Shown piece after piece: positions 24,481 to 32,226 of a DNA stretch of 40,668 bases (positions within the stretch are counted from its first letter, which is position 1; the number at the start of each line of letters is the position of its first letter). A program made the position numbers and the translations under genes. Below the pieces are notes generated by a model, which made no database searches, was not told where the DNA came from, and was given only the letters and a program-made list of their open reading frames with translations. Origin of the DNA: an uncultured Lachnospiraceae bacterium (GTDB taxonomy: Bacteria > Bacillota > Clostridia > Lachnospirales > Lachnospiraceae); NCBI GenBank assembly GCA_910586125.1, contig CAJUHP010000029.1, positions 7,770 to 48,437 of the forward strand, read 5' to 3'.

Positions 24481-24795
24481 TTACTTTCCGGCTTTTTCTT
24501 TATCCAGTTTTACATTGCGGAAATACAGAGCCATGTCAATGCTGATTTCTACAATATTCAGGACGTAGAAAAACCAGCCCAGGTAGAACAGCCAGTCCAG
24601 GGAGTTTCCGGCGGCTCCGGCGGCGCTCCACAGGATGAACTTGCGGGCAATACCGAAGATGTAGCCGATCCAGATGAAAAATTCAAAAAACAGGCTCTTG
24701 CCTTTGGCTGTCCGGGAAATCCATGATTTCCGGATGGAAATCGGCCAGGACAGGCCAAAACAAAGTATCATAAGCGCTTCTAATAAGTCGGTCAT
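24481..24795 (-). CDS. Small multi-spanning membrane protein, PQ-loop-like
   Basis: This 104-residue protein has about three membrane segments and a helix-loop-helix reading LSWPISIRKSW, then KGKSLFFEFFIW, then GYIFGIARKF. The Trp-Pro in the first helix and the spacing resemble half of a PQ-loop/SWEET-type transporter, but I cannot confirm that. ATG 24795 is supported by GGAGG nine bases upstream; the longer frame to 24882 runs through repeat sequence. It is apparently monocistronic. Confidence 0.65.
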   Translation of the reverse strand: MTDLLEALMILCFGLSWPISIRKSWISRTAKGKSLFFEFFIWIGYIFGIARKFILWSAAGAAGNSLDWLFYLGWFFYVLNIVEISIDMALYFRNVKLDKEKAGK

Positions 24796-24809
24796 TTTTA
24801 TTCCTCCAA

Positions 24810-24883
24810 AAAATGTGTGTGTTGCGGTTGCCGGTTGCCATGTATTTTCCGCAAAATGTGTGTTGCAGTTTCCGTTCGCCATG
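24810..24883. repeat. Short imperfect tandem repeat
   Basis: Two copies, 24810-24842 and 24853-24883, share AAAATGTGTG, TTGC, CCGTT/CCGGTT and GCCATG at a period of about 43 bp. They lie upstream of the small membrane protein gene, between its ribosome site and the palindrome at 24931. Confidence 0.55.
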
Positions 24884-24930
24884 CAGCTCGATTCCGCTTC
24901 GCTTCATCTCGCTCACGGGCTTCGCCCTAT

Positions 24931-24995
24931 GGAAAAAGCCAGTTGGTCAGCCGCTTCCCTGCAAGCAGGGCGCGGCTTCGCAACTGTCTTTTTCC
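24931..24995. repeat. 65-bp imperfect palindrome after the fumarase gene
   Basis: GGAAAAAG...CAGTTG on the left mirrors CAACTG...CTTTTTCC on the right, with GCCGC/GCGGC inside and a central CCCTGCAAGCAGGG. It begins eight bases downstream of the fumarase beta stop and could form a long stem that ends or protects the 11-kb operon transcript. A second small hairpin (GGGCTTCGCCC, 24917-24927) follows it on the minus strand. It looks REP-like, but only one copy is visible. Confidence 0.7.
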
Positions 24996-25002
24996 GCATG
25001 GC

Positions 25003-25560
25003 TCACTGCTTACGTGCAAGGTATTCCCTGCGCCCTTCTTGGTAGAGGTTGCGGCCTTCGCTGTCGATGATGACGACTAGGGGCATTTCTTCTACGTAGA
25101 GCTTTCTCAGCGCCTCGGCGCCCAGATCCTCATACGCGATCAGCTCTGCCTTTTTGATGCACTTGGCAAGCAGGGCTCCTGCGCCGCCGATGGCTCCGAA
25201 ATATACACCACTGTATTTTTTCATGGCTTCCACCACTTCCGGAAGTCTGGCGCCTTTGCCGATCATGCCTCTGGCTCCCACGGACATCATCGTCGGTGCG
25301 TAGGCGTCCATACGGCCGCTTGTCGTGGGTCCGGCTGATCCGATTACCTGACCCGGTTTTGCCGGGGTCGGGCCCACATAATAAATCGTCGCGTCTGTCG
25401 GGTCAAAGGGCAGCGCCTCGCCTCGCTCCAGCGCTTCGCACATCCGCTTGTGTCCGGCGTCGCGGGACGTATAGATGGTTCCGGTCAGGTACACGGTATC
25501 GCCTGCATGAAGCGTTCTCGCCAGCTCCTCGGTCAGCGGCAGCGTAATATGCTTCTCCAT
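25003..25560 (-). CDS. fumB: Fumarase class I, beta subunit
   Basis: This 185-residue protein is the beta half of the two-subunit, oxygen-sensitive fumarase/tartrate dehydratase family. It shows YYVGPTPAKPGQVIGSAGP, the TTSGRMD motif, and GAIGGAGALLAKCI near the C-terminus. It pairs with the alpha subunit one base upstream to interconvert malate and fumarate. Tartrate dehydratase has the same architecture, but neighbours for malate oxidoreduction and fumarate reduction favour fumarase. It is the last gene of the operon. Confidence 0.93.
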   Translation of the reverse strand: MEKHITLPLTEELARTLHAGDTVYLTGTIYTSRDAGHKRMCEALERGEALPFDPTDATIYYVGPTPAKPGQVIGSAGPTTSGRMDAYAPTMMSVGARGMIGKGARLPEVVEAMKKYSGVYFGAIGGAGALLAKCIKKAELIAYEDLGAEALRKLYVEEMPLVVIIDSEGRNLYQEGRREYLARKQ

Positions 25561-25561
25561 A

Positions 25562-26404
25562 CTATATCACCTCCGTCTTGTGGCGGGTTACATGGCAGTT
25601 GATATTCACCGCACAGGGCATTCCCGCAATGTGCGTCGGCATCGTCTCAATATTCAGTCCGATGGCTGTGGTGCGTCCGCCAAAACCCTGCGGCCCGATC
25701 CCCAGCGCGTTGACCTTCTCAAGCATCTCCCGCTCCAAATCCGCATAGTAGGGGTCCGGATTTGAGGAATCCACCGGCCGCATCAGGGCCTTTTTCGCCA
25801 GCAACGCCGCTTTGTCAAAGGTTCCGCCGATCCCGACGCCCACCACCATGGGCGGACAGGGATTCGGCCCGGCAGTCTCCACAACCTCCAGGATGAAATC
25901 CTTGATCCCCTGCAGGCCGGCCGAGGGCTTAAACATGCGGATCATGCTCATATTCTCGCTGCCAAAGCCCTTAGGACCTACCGTGATCTTGATGTTCTCT
26001 CCCGGCACGATCTCCGTGTAGAGCATAGCCGGCGTGTTGTCCCCGGTATTGCCCCGGCGGATCGGATCTTTTACCACAGATTTGCGCAGATAGCCTTTTT
26101 CATACCCCCGGCGCACCCCTTCATTCACCGCATCCGCCAAAAGGCCGCCTGTGATATGCACGTCCTGCCCGATCTCCAAAAAGACGCAGGCCATCCCCGT
26201 GTCCTGACAGATCGGCACGTTCTCCCGGTCCGCAATCTCAAAATTCTCAATAATATTATCCAGAATGCCCTGCGCAATCTCGCCGTCCTCGCAGGCCCGG
26301 CAGTTTCTTATCGCACTCTTTACGTCTTCCGGCAAATGCTCGTTTGCCGCGATACAAAGCCGCTCCACCGCATCGGTGATCAGCCCCGCCTCAATTTCCC
26401 GCAT
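25562..26404 (-). CDS. fumA: Fumarase class I, alpha subunit
   Basis: This 280-residue alpha subunit carries the [4Fe-4S] hydratase cluster. Candidate cysteine ligands are Cys66 (ICQDTGMAC), Cys183 (GPNPCPPMV) and Cys264 (MPCAVNINC). Such clusters act as a Lewis acid in hydration and are lost in oxygen, as expected for an anaerobe. GGAGG precedes the ATG. In the operon it would convert malate to fumarate for the reductase encoded upstream. Confidence 0.94.
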   Translation of the reverse strand: MREIEAGLITDAVERLCIAANEHLPEDVKSAIRNCRACEDGEIAQGILDNIIENFEIADRENVPICQDTGMACVFLEIGQDVHITGGLLADAVNEGVRRGYEKGYLRKSVVKDPIRRGNTGDNTPAMLYTEIVPGENIKITVGPKGFGSENMSMIRMFKPSAGLQGIKDFILEVVETAGPNPCPPMVVGVGIGGTFDKAALLAKKALMRPVDSSNPDPYYADLEREMLEKVNALGIGPQGFGGRTTAIGLNIETMPTHIAGMPCAVNINCHVTRHKTEVI

Positions 26405-26437
26405 TCTCTTACCTCCTGCAGCTTAATTTCTGTAACA

Positions 26438-26490
26438 CGCCGCCGACACGGCGGCGCGGCTTGAACCCTGCCGCGCCGGATTTTCGGCGC
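26438..26490. other. Chain of overlapping hairpins between frdA and fumA
   Basis: Three stems share bases: CGCCGCC/GGCGGCG (26438-26456), GGCGCGGC/GCCGCGCC (26453-26477) and GCGCCG/CGGCGC (26473-26490). All arms pair perfectly and neighbouring stems exclude one another. They fill the 106-bp gap, the largest inside the operon. There is no T-run. A role in partial termination or mRNA processing is an inference. Confidence 0.65.
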
Positions 26491-26510
26491 AGCAGAACGT
26501 TTGGCAGGCT

Positions 26511-28124
26511 TTAACCCTGCGCGCTTCTCTCATGTCTGGCATATTTAGGAAGCAGCAGCGGCGAAACATCCTTGGAATGCAGACCGGCTGCCTTCAGCTC
26601 GTCTTCGTAGGCTCTCACATGGTCCAGGTTCGGCGTTCCCAGCGCCACCTCACCCGCGCGGGCCGCCGCCGCTTTTCCGGCATTTCTTCCGAAAACGATG
26701 ATATCTAACAGGGAATTTCCCATGAGCCGGTTGCGGCCATGGATACCGCCCACCGCCTCGCCGGCTGCCAGCAGATTCGGAATCACTTTCGTAAAGCCGT
26801 CCCCGCCGATCTCCAGACCTCCGTTTTGATAGTGCAGCGTCGGGTAAACCAGGATCGGCTGCTTTCTCATATCTATGCCGTAATTCAGATACATCCGAAG
26901 CATCGCGGGAATCCGCTTTTCAATGGTTCCCTCGCCGCCGAGCAGCTCGATCATCGGGGTATCCAGCCATACGCCGCTGCCCAAAGGCGTCGTCACGCCC
27001 TTCGCGCGATCCGTACACTCGCGAATGATGGAGGCCGCTGACACGTCGCGCGTCTCCAGCGGATGCATGAACGCTTCGCCGTCCACGTTCACCAGCATCG
27101 CGCCCAGCGAACGCACCTTCTCCGTCACCAGCGCACCGAAGATCTGAGACGGGAACGCCACGCCGGTGGGATGATACTGGATCGTGTCTTGGTACAGAAG
27201 GGGAGCTCCGGCCCGATAGCCCAGAATCAATCCGTCCGCGGTAGCTCCGTAATGGTTGGAGGTGGGAAAGCCCTGATAGTGCAGGCGGCCCGCGCCTCCG
27301 GTGGCAATGACAACCGTCTTGGCTCTCGCCACCAGATAATCCTCCGTTTCCATATTGTAGAGAACCGCGCCGGCTGCCTGGCCCTTCTCATCCATCAGAA
27401 GCTCCACCGCCGAGGTAAACTCCGCCACGGGGATCTTCCGGTTCAAAACCTCGTCCCGCAGCGTGCGCATGATCTCCGCGCCGGAATAGTCCTTGCAGGC
27501 ATGCATTCTCTTGCGGGAAGTGCCGCCGCCGTGCGTTGTAATCATGCGGCCGTCCTCATCCTTGTCAAACATGACGCCCAGTTTATTCAGCCAGGCGATG
27601 GCGTCCGGAGCTTCCATGACCAGACGGCGCAGCAGCTCCGGACGGGCCGCGAAATGGCCGCCGCCGAATGCGTCCAGATAGTGCTGTACCGGGGAATCGT
27701 TCTCCTTATCCGCCGCTTGGATTCCTCCCTCGGCCATCATGGTATTGGCGTCGCCGATGCGCAGCTTGGTGGCGATCATCACGTTGGCTCCGGCCTCATG
27801 GGCCTCGATGGCCGCCGACGCGCCGGCGCCGCCTCCTCCGATCACCAGTACGTCCACATCATAGTCAATGCGGCTCAAATCAATCTGCGTTCCTGTCAAA
27901 CGGCTGCCGGAATGCAGCAGATGCACCAGCTCCGCCGGCGCTTTCTGCCCTTTATTCGGGCCGATTTGAATCTCGGCAAAGCCGTCCTCTCTGTAATCCG
28001 GGTGATACGCTTTTAAAAGGGCGTCCTTCTCGTCGGCTGTCATCCGTCTGGGCTCCATGCCCATACGCTCCTGCCGCGTCGCTTCCACCTTCTTAATGGA
28101 TTCCAGCATTTCCGGTGTAAACAT
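26511..28124 (-). CDS. Soluble fumarate reductase flavoprotein (FrdA/TfrA-like)
   Basis: This 537-residue flavoprotein of the succinate dehydrogenase/fumarate reductase family has its dinucleotide motif GGGGAG at 96-101, after an unusual N-terminal extension of about 90 residues. Active-site elements are present: YHPTG (His318), the catalytic Arg region TEKVRSLG (Arg338) and LETRDVS (Arg359). The site of the covalent FAD histidine in membrane enzymes (SHT) reads ANTMM (Asn127), so FAD should be bound non-covalently, as in soluble family members. No membrane anchor gene (frdC/D) is present. It follows the iron-sulfur subunit by 12 bp. It most likely reduces fumarate to succinate with electrons from that subunit; another enoate acceptor is possible. 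Confidence 0.85.
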   Translation of the reverse strand: MFTPEMLESIKKVEATRQERMGMEPRRMTADEKDALLKAYHPDYREDGFAEIQIGPNKGQKAPAELVHLLHSGSRLTGTQIDLSRIDYDVDVLVIGGGGAGASAAIEAHEAGANVMIATKLRIGDANTMMAEGGIQAADKENDSPVQHYLDAFGGGHFAARPELLRRLVMEAPDAIAWLNKLGVMFDKDEDGRMITTHGGGTSRKRMHACKDYSGAEIMRTLRDEVLNRKIPVAEFTSAVELLMDEKGQAAGAVLYNMETEDYLVARAKTVVIATGGAGRLHYQGFPTSNHYGATADGLILGYRAGAPLLYQDTIQYHPTGVAFPSQIFGALVTEKVRSLGAMLVNVDGEAFMHPLETRDVSAASIIRECTDRAKGVTTPLGSGVWLDTPMIELLGGEGTIEKRIPAMLRMYLNYGIDMRKQPILVYPTLHYQNGGLEIGGDGFTKVIPNLLAAGEAVGGIHGRNRLMGNSLLDIIVFGRNAGKAAAARAGEVALGTPNLDHVRAYEDELKAAGLHSKDVSPLLLPKYARHERSAQG

Positions 28125-28136
28125 GACTGTCCCTCC

Positions 28137-28811
28137 TTATTTCTCGATCTCTCTGGTATTGTACAGTTCCTGCATCTCGGTGATGGGCTTCTGCATAATC
28201 TGCTCAATCAGGCTGTCATACGCGCCTTCGTGGATCTCCTCCACGCGATTTTTTAAATGCTCCGATTCCGGCGCGATATATTTACCGGTCAGACGTCTGG
28301 CCAGCACACCCACCATCGGATGGGAGATTCCCGCCGGGCAGCGCACGGAACAGCAGCCGCAGCCGATGCAGTCAAAGGACTCCTCGGCGCACTTCTCAAA
28401 TTCGCCCCTCTGCGCGTAAGCGATATACTGCATCACGTTCAGATTCTGCGTGCAGGCGTTTGTGCAGGCGTTGCAGCCGATGCAGCTATAAATCTCCGGA
28501 TACAGCTCCATCATCACCCGCTGATCCGGCTTTACCTCCTCCACGTCATAGGTTCTCTTGTCCGTGGGGAAATAGGGGATGCTGGCTACATACATGCCCT
28601 CCTCCACCTGTGTCTGACAGGCCAGGCAGGTCTTTAACTCATTCTTTCCCTTGATCCGGTAGATCGTGGCGCAGGCGCCGCAGAAGCCGTGGCGGCAGCC
28701 GCAGCCCCGCTTCAGCGTGTACCCGGCATATTCCATGGCCGTCATAATGGTCAGATCGGCCGGCACACTGTATTTTTTACCGAAAAAATATACGTTTACC
28801 ATATTTTCCAT
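28137..28811 (-). CDS. Fumarate reductase iron-sulfur subunit (FrdB/TfrB N-terminal type)
   Basis: This 224-residue protein has a [2Fe-2S] ferredoxin domain (Cys39, Cys44, Cys47, Cys62) and two clostridial-type cluster motifs, CIGCNACTNAC and CIGCGCCSVRCP. In methanogen thiol:fumarate reductase TfrB, the same region is fused to an HdrB-like CCG part. Here that part is missing and exists as the separate hdrB gene in the operon. I infer that this subunit connects the flavoprotein with the Hdr/Flx chain. It starts 54 bp after flxA. Confidence 0.87.
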   Translation of the reverse strand: MENMVNVYFFGKKYSVPADLTIMTAMEYAGYTLKRGCGCRHGFCGACATIYRIKGKNELKTCLACQTQVEEGMYVASIPYFPTDKRTYDVEEVKPDQRVMMELYPEIYSCIGCNACTNACTQNLNVMQYIAYAQRGEFEKCAEESFDCIGCGCCSVRCPAGISHPMVGVLARRLTGKYIAPESEHLKNRVEEIHEGAYDSLIEQIMQKPITEMQELYNTREIEK

Positions 28812-28865
28812 TTAGGTTCTCCTCGTTTCATATCATGCCGTATCCGCAGGTTTCTGCGGGCCGTA

Positions 28866-29720
28866 TCAGTATTCGTCAGGCAGCTCGTCGATCTGATCGC
28901 AGCGGAATACAGGGCCGTCCTTGCAGACGTATTTGGAACCGATATTGCAGCGTCCGCATTTTCCGATCCCGCATTTCATGCGCAGTTCCAGCGTCGTGTA
29001 GACCTGTTCCTTGGAAAAGCCCATCTCCGTCAGGCCGGCCAGCACAAATTTGATCATGATCGGCGGACCGCAGATCAGAGCCGTCTTGTCCGTGGCAAAG
29101 CCCAGCTCTTTCAGGTAGGCGGGAACAAATCCCACATGGCCGTCCCAGCCTTCCTGCTCCCTGTCGATGGTCAGATAGACGTTTACCCCCTCCGTCTTCA
29201 TCCAGACTTCCTGGATCTCTTTCAACTGCACCAGATCATCGGCGGAACGGGAACCATAGAGGATATCCACCGTGCCGTAGTCGGACCGGTTGTCAAGCAC
29301 ATAGTTGATGACGGAGCGAAGCGGCGCCAGGCCGATTCCTCCGGCGATAAACAGAAGATTTTTTCCCTTCAGTTCGTTCTCCACCGGAAAATGATTGCCG
29401 TAGGGCCCGCGGACCGTGATCTCGTCTCCCACCTGCAGGCTGTGCAGGTATTCGGTCAGCATACCGCATCGTTTGATGCTGAATTCCTGAAACTCCCGGT
29501 TGGTGGGGGAGGAAGTGATAGAGAACATACCCTCGCTGACGCCGGGGGCACAGAGCATCGCGCACTGGCCCGGCATATGTTCAAACAGTTTGCCTCCCTC
29601 CGGCGCGTTGACCCGAAATGTCTTGACATCCGGCGTCTCTTCCCGGATATCCGTGATCACGCCCACCTGAGGAATCAGCGTGTCTCTAGTGAAACCAGTA
29701 TGGCAGGTACATTCAGACAT
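28866..29720 (-). CDS. flxA: FlxA-like FAD/NAD(P)H oxidoreductase subunit
   Basis: This 284-residue protein belongs to the ferredoxin-NADP reductase superfamily as found in AsrB, HydG and PyrK. It has an FAD-binding barrel (about 10-110), a nucleotide-binding half beginning GGIGLAPLRS, and a C-terminal [2Fe-2S] loop CGIGKCGRCN plus a later Cys. In Desulfovibrio FlxA oxidises NADH in the FlxABCD-HdrABC complex. Here it is the likely entry point for NADH. Its ATG shares one base with the flxB stop (TAATG), so translation is coupled. Confidence 0.87.
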   Translation of the reverse strand: MSECTCHTGFTRDTLIPQVGVITDIREETPDVKTFRVNAPEGGKLFEHMPGQCAMLCAPGVSEGMFSITSSPTNREFQEFSIKRCGMLTEYLHSLQVGDEITVRGPYGNHFPVENELKGKNLLFIAGGIGLAPLRSVINYVLDNRSDYGTVDILYGSRSADDLVQLKEIQEVWMKTEGVNVYLTIDREQEGWDGHVGFVPAYLKELGFATDKTALICGPPIMIKFVLAGLTEMGFSKEQVYTTLELRMKCGIGKCGRCNIGSKYVCKDGPVFRCDQIDELPDEY

Positions 29721-30793
29721 TACTTGTCACCTCCTTCGGCGGCCGCCTCTCTCTTGGCGGCAAAGGCTTTGATTACTTTGACGATATTTAACGCGGAAGG
29801 ACACTTTTCCACACAGCGGCCGCAGCCGACGCAGGAATACATACCGTCGTTATTGGCCGGGAAATATACCAGCTTGTGCATAAAGCGCTGGCGGAACCGC
29901 TGCATCTGGCTGGTGCGGTTGTTGGCCGCCGCCATCATTGTAAAATCGGAGTACATGCAGGAATCCCAGCAGCGGTAGCGCTGCACGCCGTTTCCAGTGT
30001 CATAATCCTTGATATCATAGCACTGGCAGGTCGGGCAGACAAATGTGCAGGTCCCGCAGGCCAGGCAGGGACGATACAGCTCTTCCCAGAGCGTATCCTG
30101 AAACTTTTCATCGGTCGCGCCGCCGTCCCAGCCCTCCAGGGACAGATGGCTGTAGGGCAGACGCTCCACAATGGTGCGGATCTTTGTCTTCTCTTCTTCC
30201 AGCTGGGCTTCCTCCGCCTCGCCGGCATCCGCAAGCAGGCCGGAAATCGATCCCGTCAGGCGCTCCCCCTTTTCGGTCAGCGGTTTCCAGTACAATTCCT
30301 CTCCCACCATCCAGGCCGCCACATCGGCAGACGGCTCCGCGCAGTCGATTCCGAATACCTTGCAGAAACAGCTCACGTCAGGTTCCCCGCAGGCCAGAGC
30401 CACAATGGTTCCGCGCTCTCTTCTGGCCGCGTAGAACGAATCCACCGGCTCCGTGAGAAACACCTGATCTAACACCTTCACGGCCTGCACATCGCAGGCC
30501 CTCATGCCAAACACAACAAAATCCTGTTCTTTTAATGCTTCCGGCTCTACGGTCAGCTTCTTTCCTTTCCGCTTACAGGTGTAGAGCGTCTCGCTCTGCG
30601 GAAAAAACACATCCTTTGGCGACTTGACCGTTTTCAGGGTGTTAAGACCCGCCTGAAGCTGTTCCTCATCAAACCCTTCTTCCCAGGCTGCAAAATTCAC
30701 TTGACCGCTTCTTTGCACCGGCAGATACAGCTCCTGGGAGGACGCGATGGCGCGATACAGCGCCGGCAGCTTTTCTCTGGCTATCTTTAACAT
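29720..30793 (-). CDS. flxB: FlxB-like iron-sulfur subunit (AsrA/hydrogenase beta type)
   Basis: This 357-residue protein matches the AsrA/HydB/FlxB family, with an N-terminal alpha/beta domain containing FGMRACDVQAVKVLDQ. Two [4Fe-4S] motifs follow: CLACGTCTFVCPTC (about 240-253) and CVGCGRCVEKCP (about 323-334). Such subunits pass electrons between the flavin-containing NADH subunit and downstream clusters. It follows flxC by three bases. The paralogous flxC shares the overall plan. Confidence 0.85.
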   Translation of the reverse strand: MLKIAREKLPALYRAIASSQELYLPVQRSGQVNFAAWEEGFDEEQLQAGLNTLKTVKSPKDVFFPQSETLYTCKRKGKKLTVEPEALKEQDFVVFGMRACDVQAVKVLDQVFLTEPVDSFYAARRERGTIVALACGEPDVSCFCKVFGIDCAEPSADVAAWMVGEELYWKPLTEKGERLTGSISGLLADAGEAEEAQLEEEKTKIRTIVERLPYSHLSLEGWDGGATDEKFQDTLWEELYRPCLACGTCTFVCPTCQCYDIKDYDTGNGVQRYRCWDSCMYSDFTMMAAANNRTSQMQRFRQRFMHKLVYFPANNDGMYSCVGCGRCVEKCPSALNIVKVIKAFAAKREAAAEGGDK

Positions 30794-30796
30794 ACG

Positions 30797-31795
30797 CTAT
30801 CCCCTTTCCACGACACCGGGCTCCACGTCATCGAAAGTGAAGCTGGTCAGCGGTCCCACGGTCTCGGCGTCCTCGCCCGCCTGGAACTCGCCGTAAAAAT
30901 CGTCGATATCTTTGATAAATTTGCGGTTAAACAGATGCAGCGGTATGCCCTGCGGGCAGACACGGCTGCACTCGCCGCAGTCGGTGCAGCGTCCGGCCAC
31001 ATGAAACGCCCGGATAATATGGAACATTTTCTCTTCAAAAGAATCCGCGTTGGCCTTCTGCGCGCTGTCAAACTTATTGCTGTCAAAAACGCACTTGCGG
31101 CAGCTACAGGCCGGGCAGACGTTGCGGCAGGCGTTGCAGCGGATGCACTTGGACAGCTCAGCCTGGAAAAACGCAAAGCGCTCAGCCGGGCTCATGGCCT
31201 CGATCTGCTCTACCTGAGCAAAACGGTCTCCATCCTTTGTATCCGCCGATGCTCCGATTATCTCGTCAAAAATCTTATGTTCCTTGCCCTTGCAGACATG
31301 GCAGCGCTCCAGCATGGCATCCTTGTAAGAACAGGTTTTCTCCCCGTAAAGCGTCTGAATGGTCAGCGTTTTCTCTGCCGCCAACGCTTCGTTCTCACCG
31401 GTGAACATCCCTACTTCCGCGCCGCTTACCGCCTCAATGGCGCGGATTCCCAGCGCATGGATTTTTTCTGCCGACAGCTTGCCGGTGCAGCCCACGCCGA
31501 TGATATAGGTCTTCTCCCGGTCCACCCGGTGCTCCTTGATCAACTGGTTCATGCTGTAGGTATCGCAGGGCTTTAGGAATACCAGCGTCCGGCCTTCCTT
31601 GCCGGAGGCTTCTATCATAAATTTGCTCAGGTTGGCGCCGCAGAAGCCGTCGTATACAAAGTCCTCCAAAGCGTCGGCGCTTTCAAAGAACGCCGGTTCC
31701 GGATTGTAGGGCATATCGCCCTTTTTCCAGCCCAGAACGCGCACGACGGTCCCGTCCGCCAGCAGTTCCTTTGCCCGGTTTATCAGTTCTTGCAT
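30797..31795 (-). CDS. flxC: FlxC-like iron-sulfur subunit (FrhB/FdhB-related)
   Basis: This 332-residue protein has an FrhB/FdhB-like N-terminal part with VFLKPCDTYSMNQLI and IGVGCTGKLSA. Two cluster motifs follow: CIRCNACRNVCPACSCRKC, unusually rich in cysteine, and CTDCGECSRVCP. It is related to FlxB but distinct. In Flx-Hdr complexes the two relay electrons toward FlxD and HdrA. It overlaps flxD by 13 bases. Confidence 0.8.
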   Translation of the reverse strand: MQELINRAKELLADGTVVRVLGWKKGDMPYNPEPAFFESADALEDFVYDGFCGANLSKFMIEASGKEGRTLVFLKPCDTYSMNQLIKEHRVDREKTYIIGVGCTGKLSAEKIHALGIRAIEAVSGAEVGMFTGENEALAAEKTLTIQTLYGEKTCSYKDAMLERCHVCKGKEHKIFDEIIGASADTKDGDRFAQVEQIEAMSPAERFAFFQAELSKCIRCNACRNVCPACSCRKCVFDSNKFDSAQKANADSFEEKMFHIIRAFHVAGRCTDCGECSRVCPQGIPLHLFNRKFIKDIDDFYGEFQAGEDAETVGPLTSFTFDDVEPGVVERG

Positions 31796-32226
31796 CTGAG
31801 GTCCTCCAATCTCACGTTCTCTCCCAGGGAGCGGATCTTTTCCACAAATTCATTCATTGTGGCGGAGAATTTCACGCCCTCTGCCGCCGATACCCATTCC
31901 ACGCGGGTCCGCCCGTTTTCCACGCCGATGTAGTCTAACATGGAGAACAGAAGCGCCATACGGCGTCTGGTATAATAGTTGCCGGTAGAGTAGTGGCAGT
32001 CGCCGGGATGGCAGCCGCACAGAATCACGCCGTCGGCTCCCTTCTCAAAGGCCCGCAGCACAAACATGGGGTTGACGCGGCAGGAACAGGGCACACGGAT
32101 AATCTTTACGTCAGCCGGATAGCCCAGACGGCTGCTGCCGGCGAGATCCGCTCCCGCATAGCTGCACCAGTTGCAGCAGAACGCGACAATCTTCGGTCTG
32201 AATTCTTCTTTTGCTTCTATCGACAT
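31783..32226 (-). CDS. flxD: FlxD/MvhD-type iron-sulfur subunit
   Basis: This 147-residue protein belongs to the MvhD/FlpD family, which delivers electrons to HdrA. Its cysteines cluster in FCCNWCSYAGAD, VPCSCRV and LCGCHPGDCHY, typical of the [2Fe-2S] MvhD fold. I chose ATG 32226 because GGAGGT precedes it inside the 3' end of hdrA, which it overlaps by 10 bases. The longer frame runs back through hdrA. Confidence 0.92.
   Translation of the reverse strand: MSIEAKEEFRPKIVAFCCNWCSYAGADLAGSSRLGYPADVKIIRVPCSCRVNPMFVLRAFEKGADGVILCGCHPGDCHYSTGNYYTRRRMALLFSMLDYIGVENGRTRVEWVSAAEGVKFSATMNEFVEKIRSLGENVRLEDLRCKN

Noticed and set aside
24344..24568. Plus-strand open frame of 74 codons
   Set aside because: It overlaps the better supported small membrane protein gene and shows no family pattern.
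24810..24995. CRISPR-like repeat array
   Set aside because: There are only two imperfect copies without regular spacers, followed by a palindrome; no cas gene is near.
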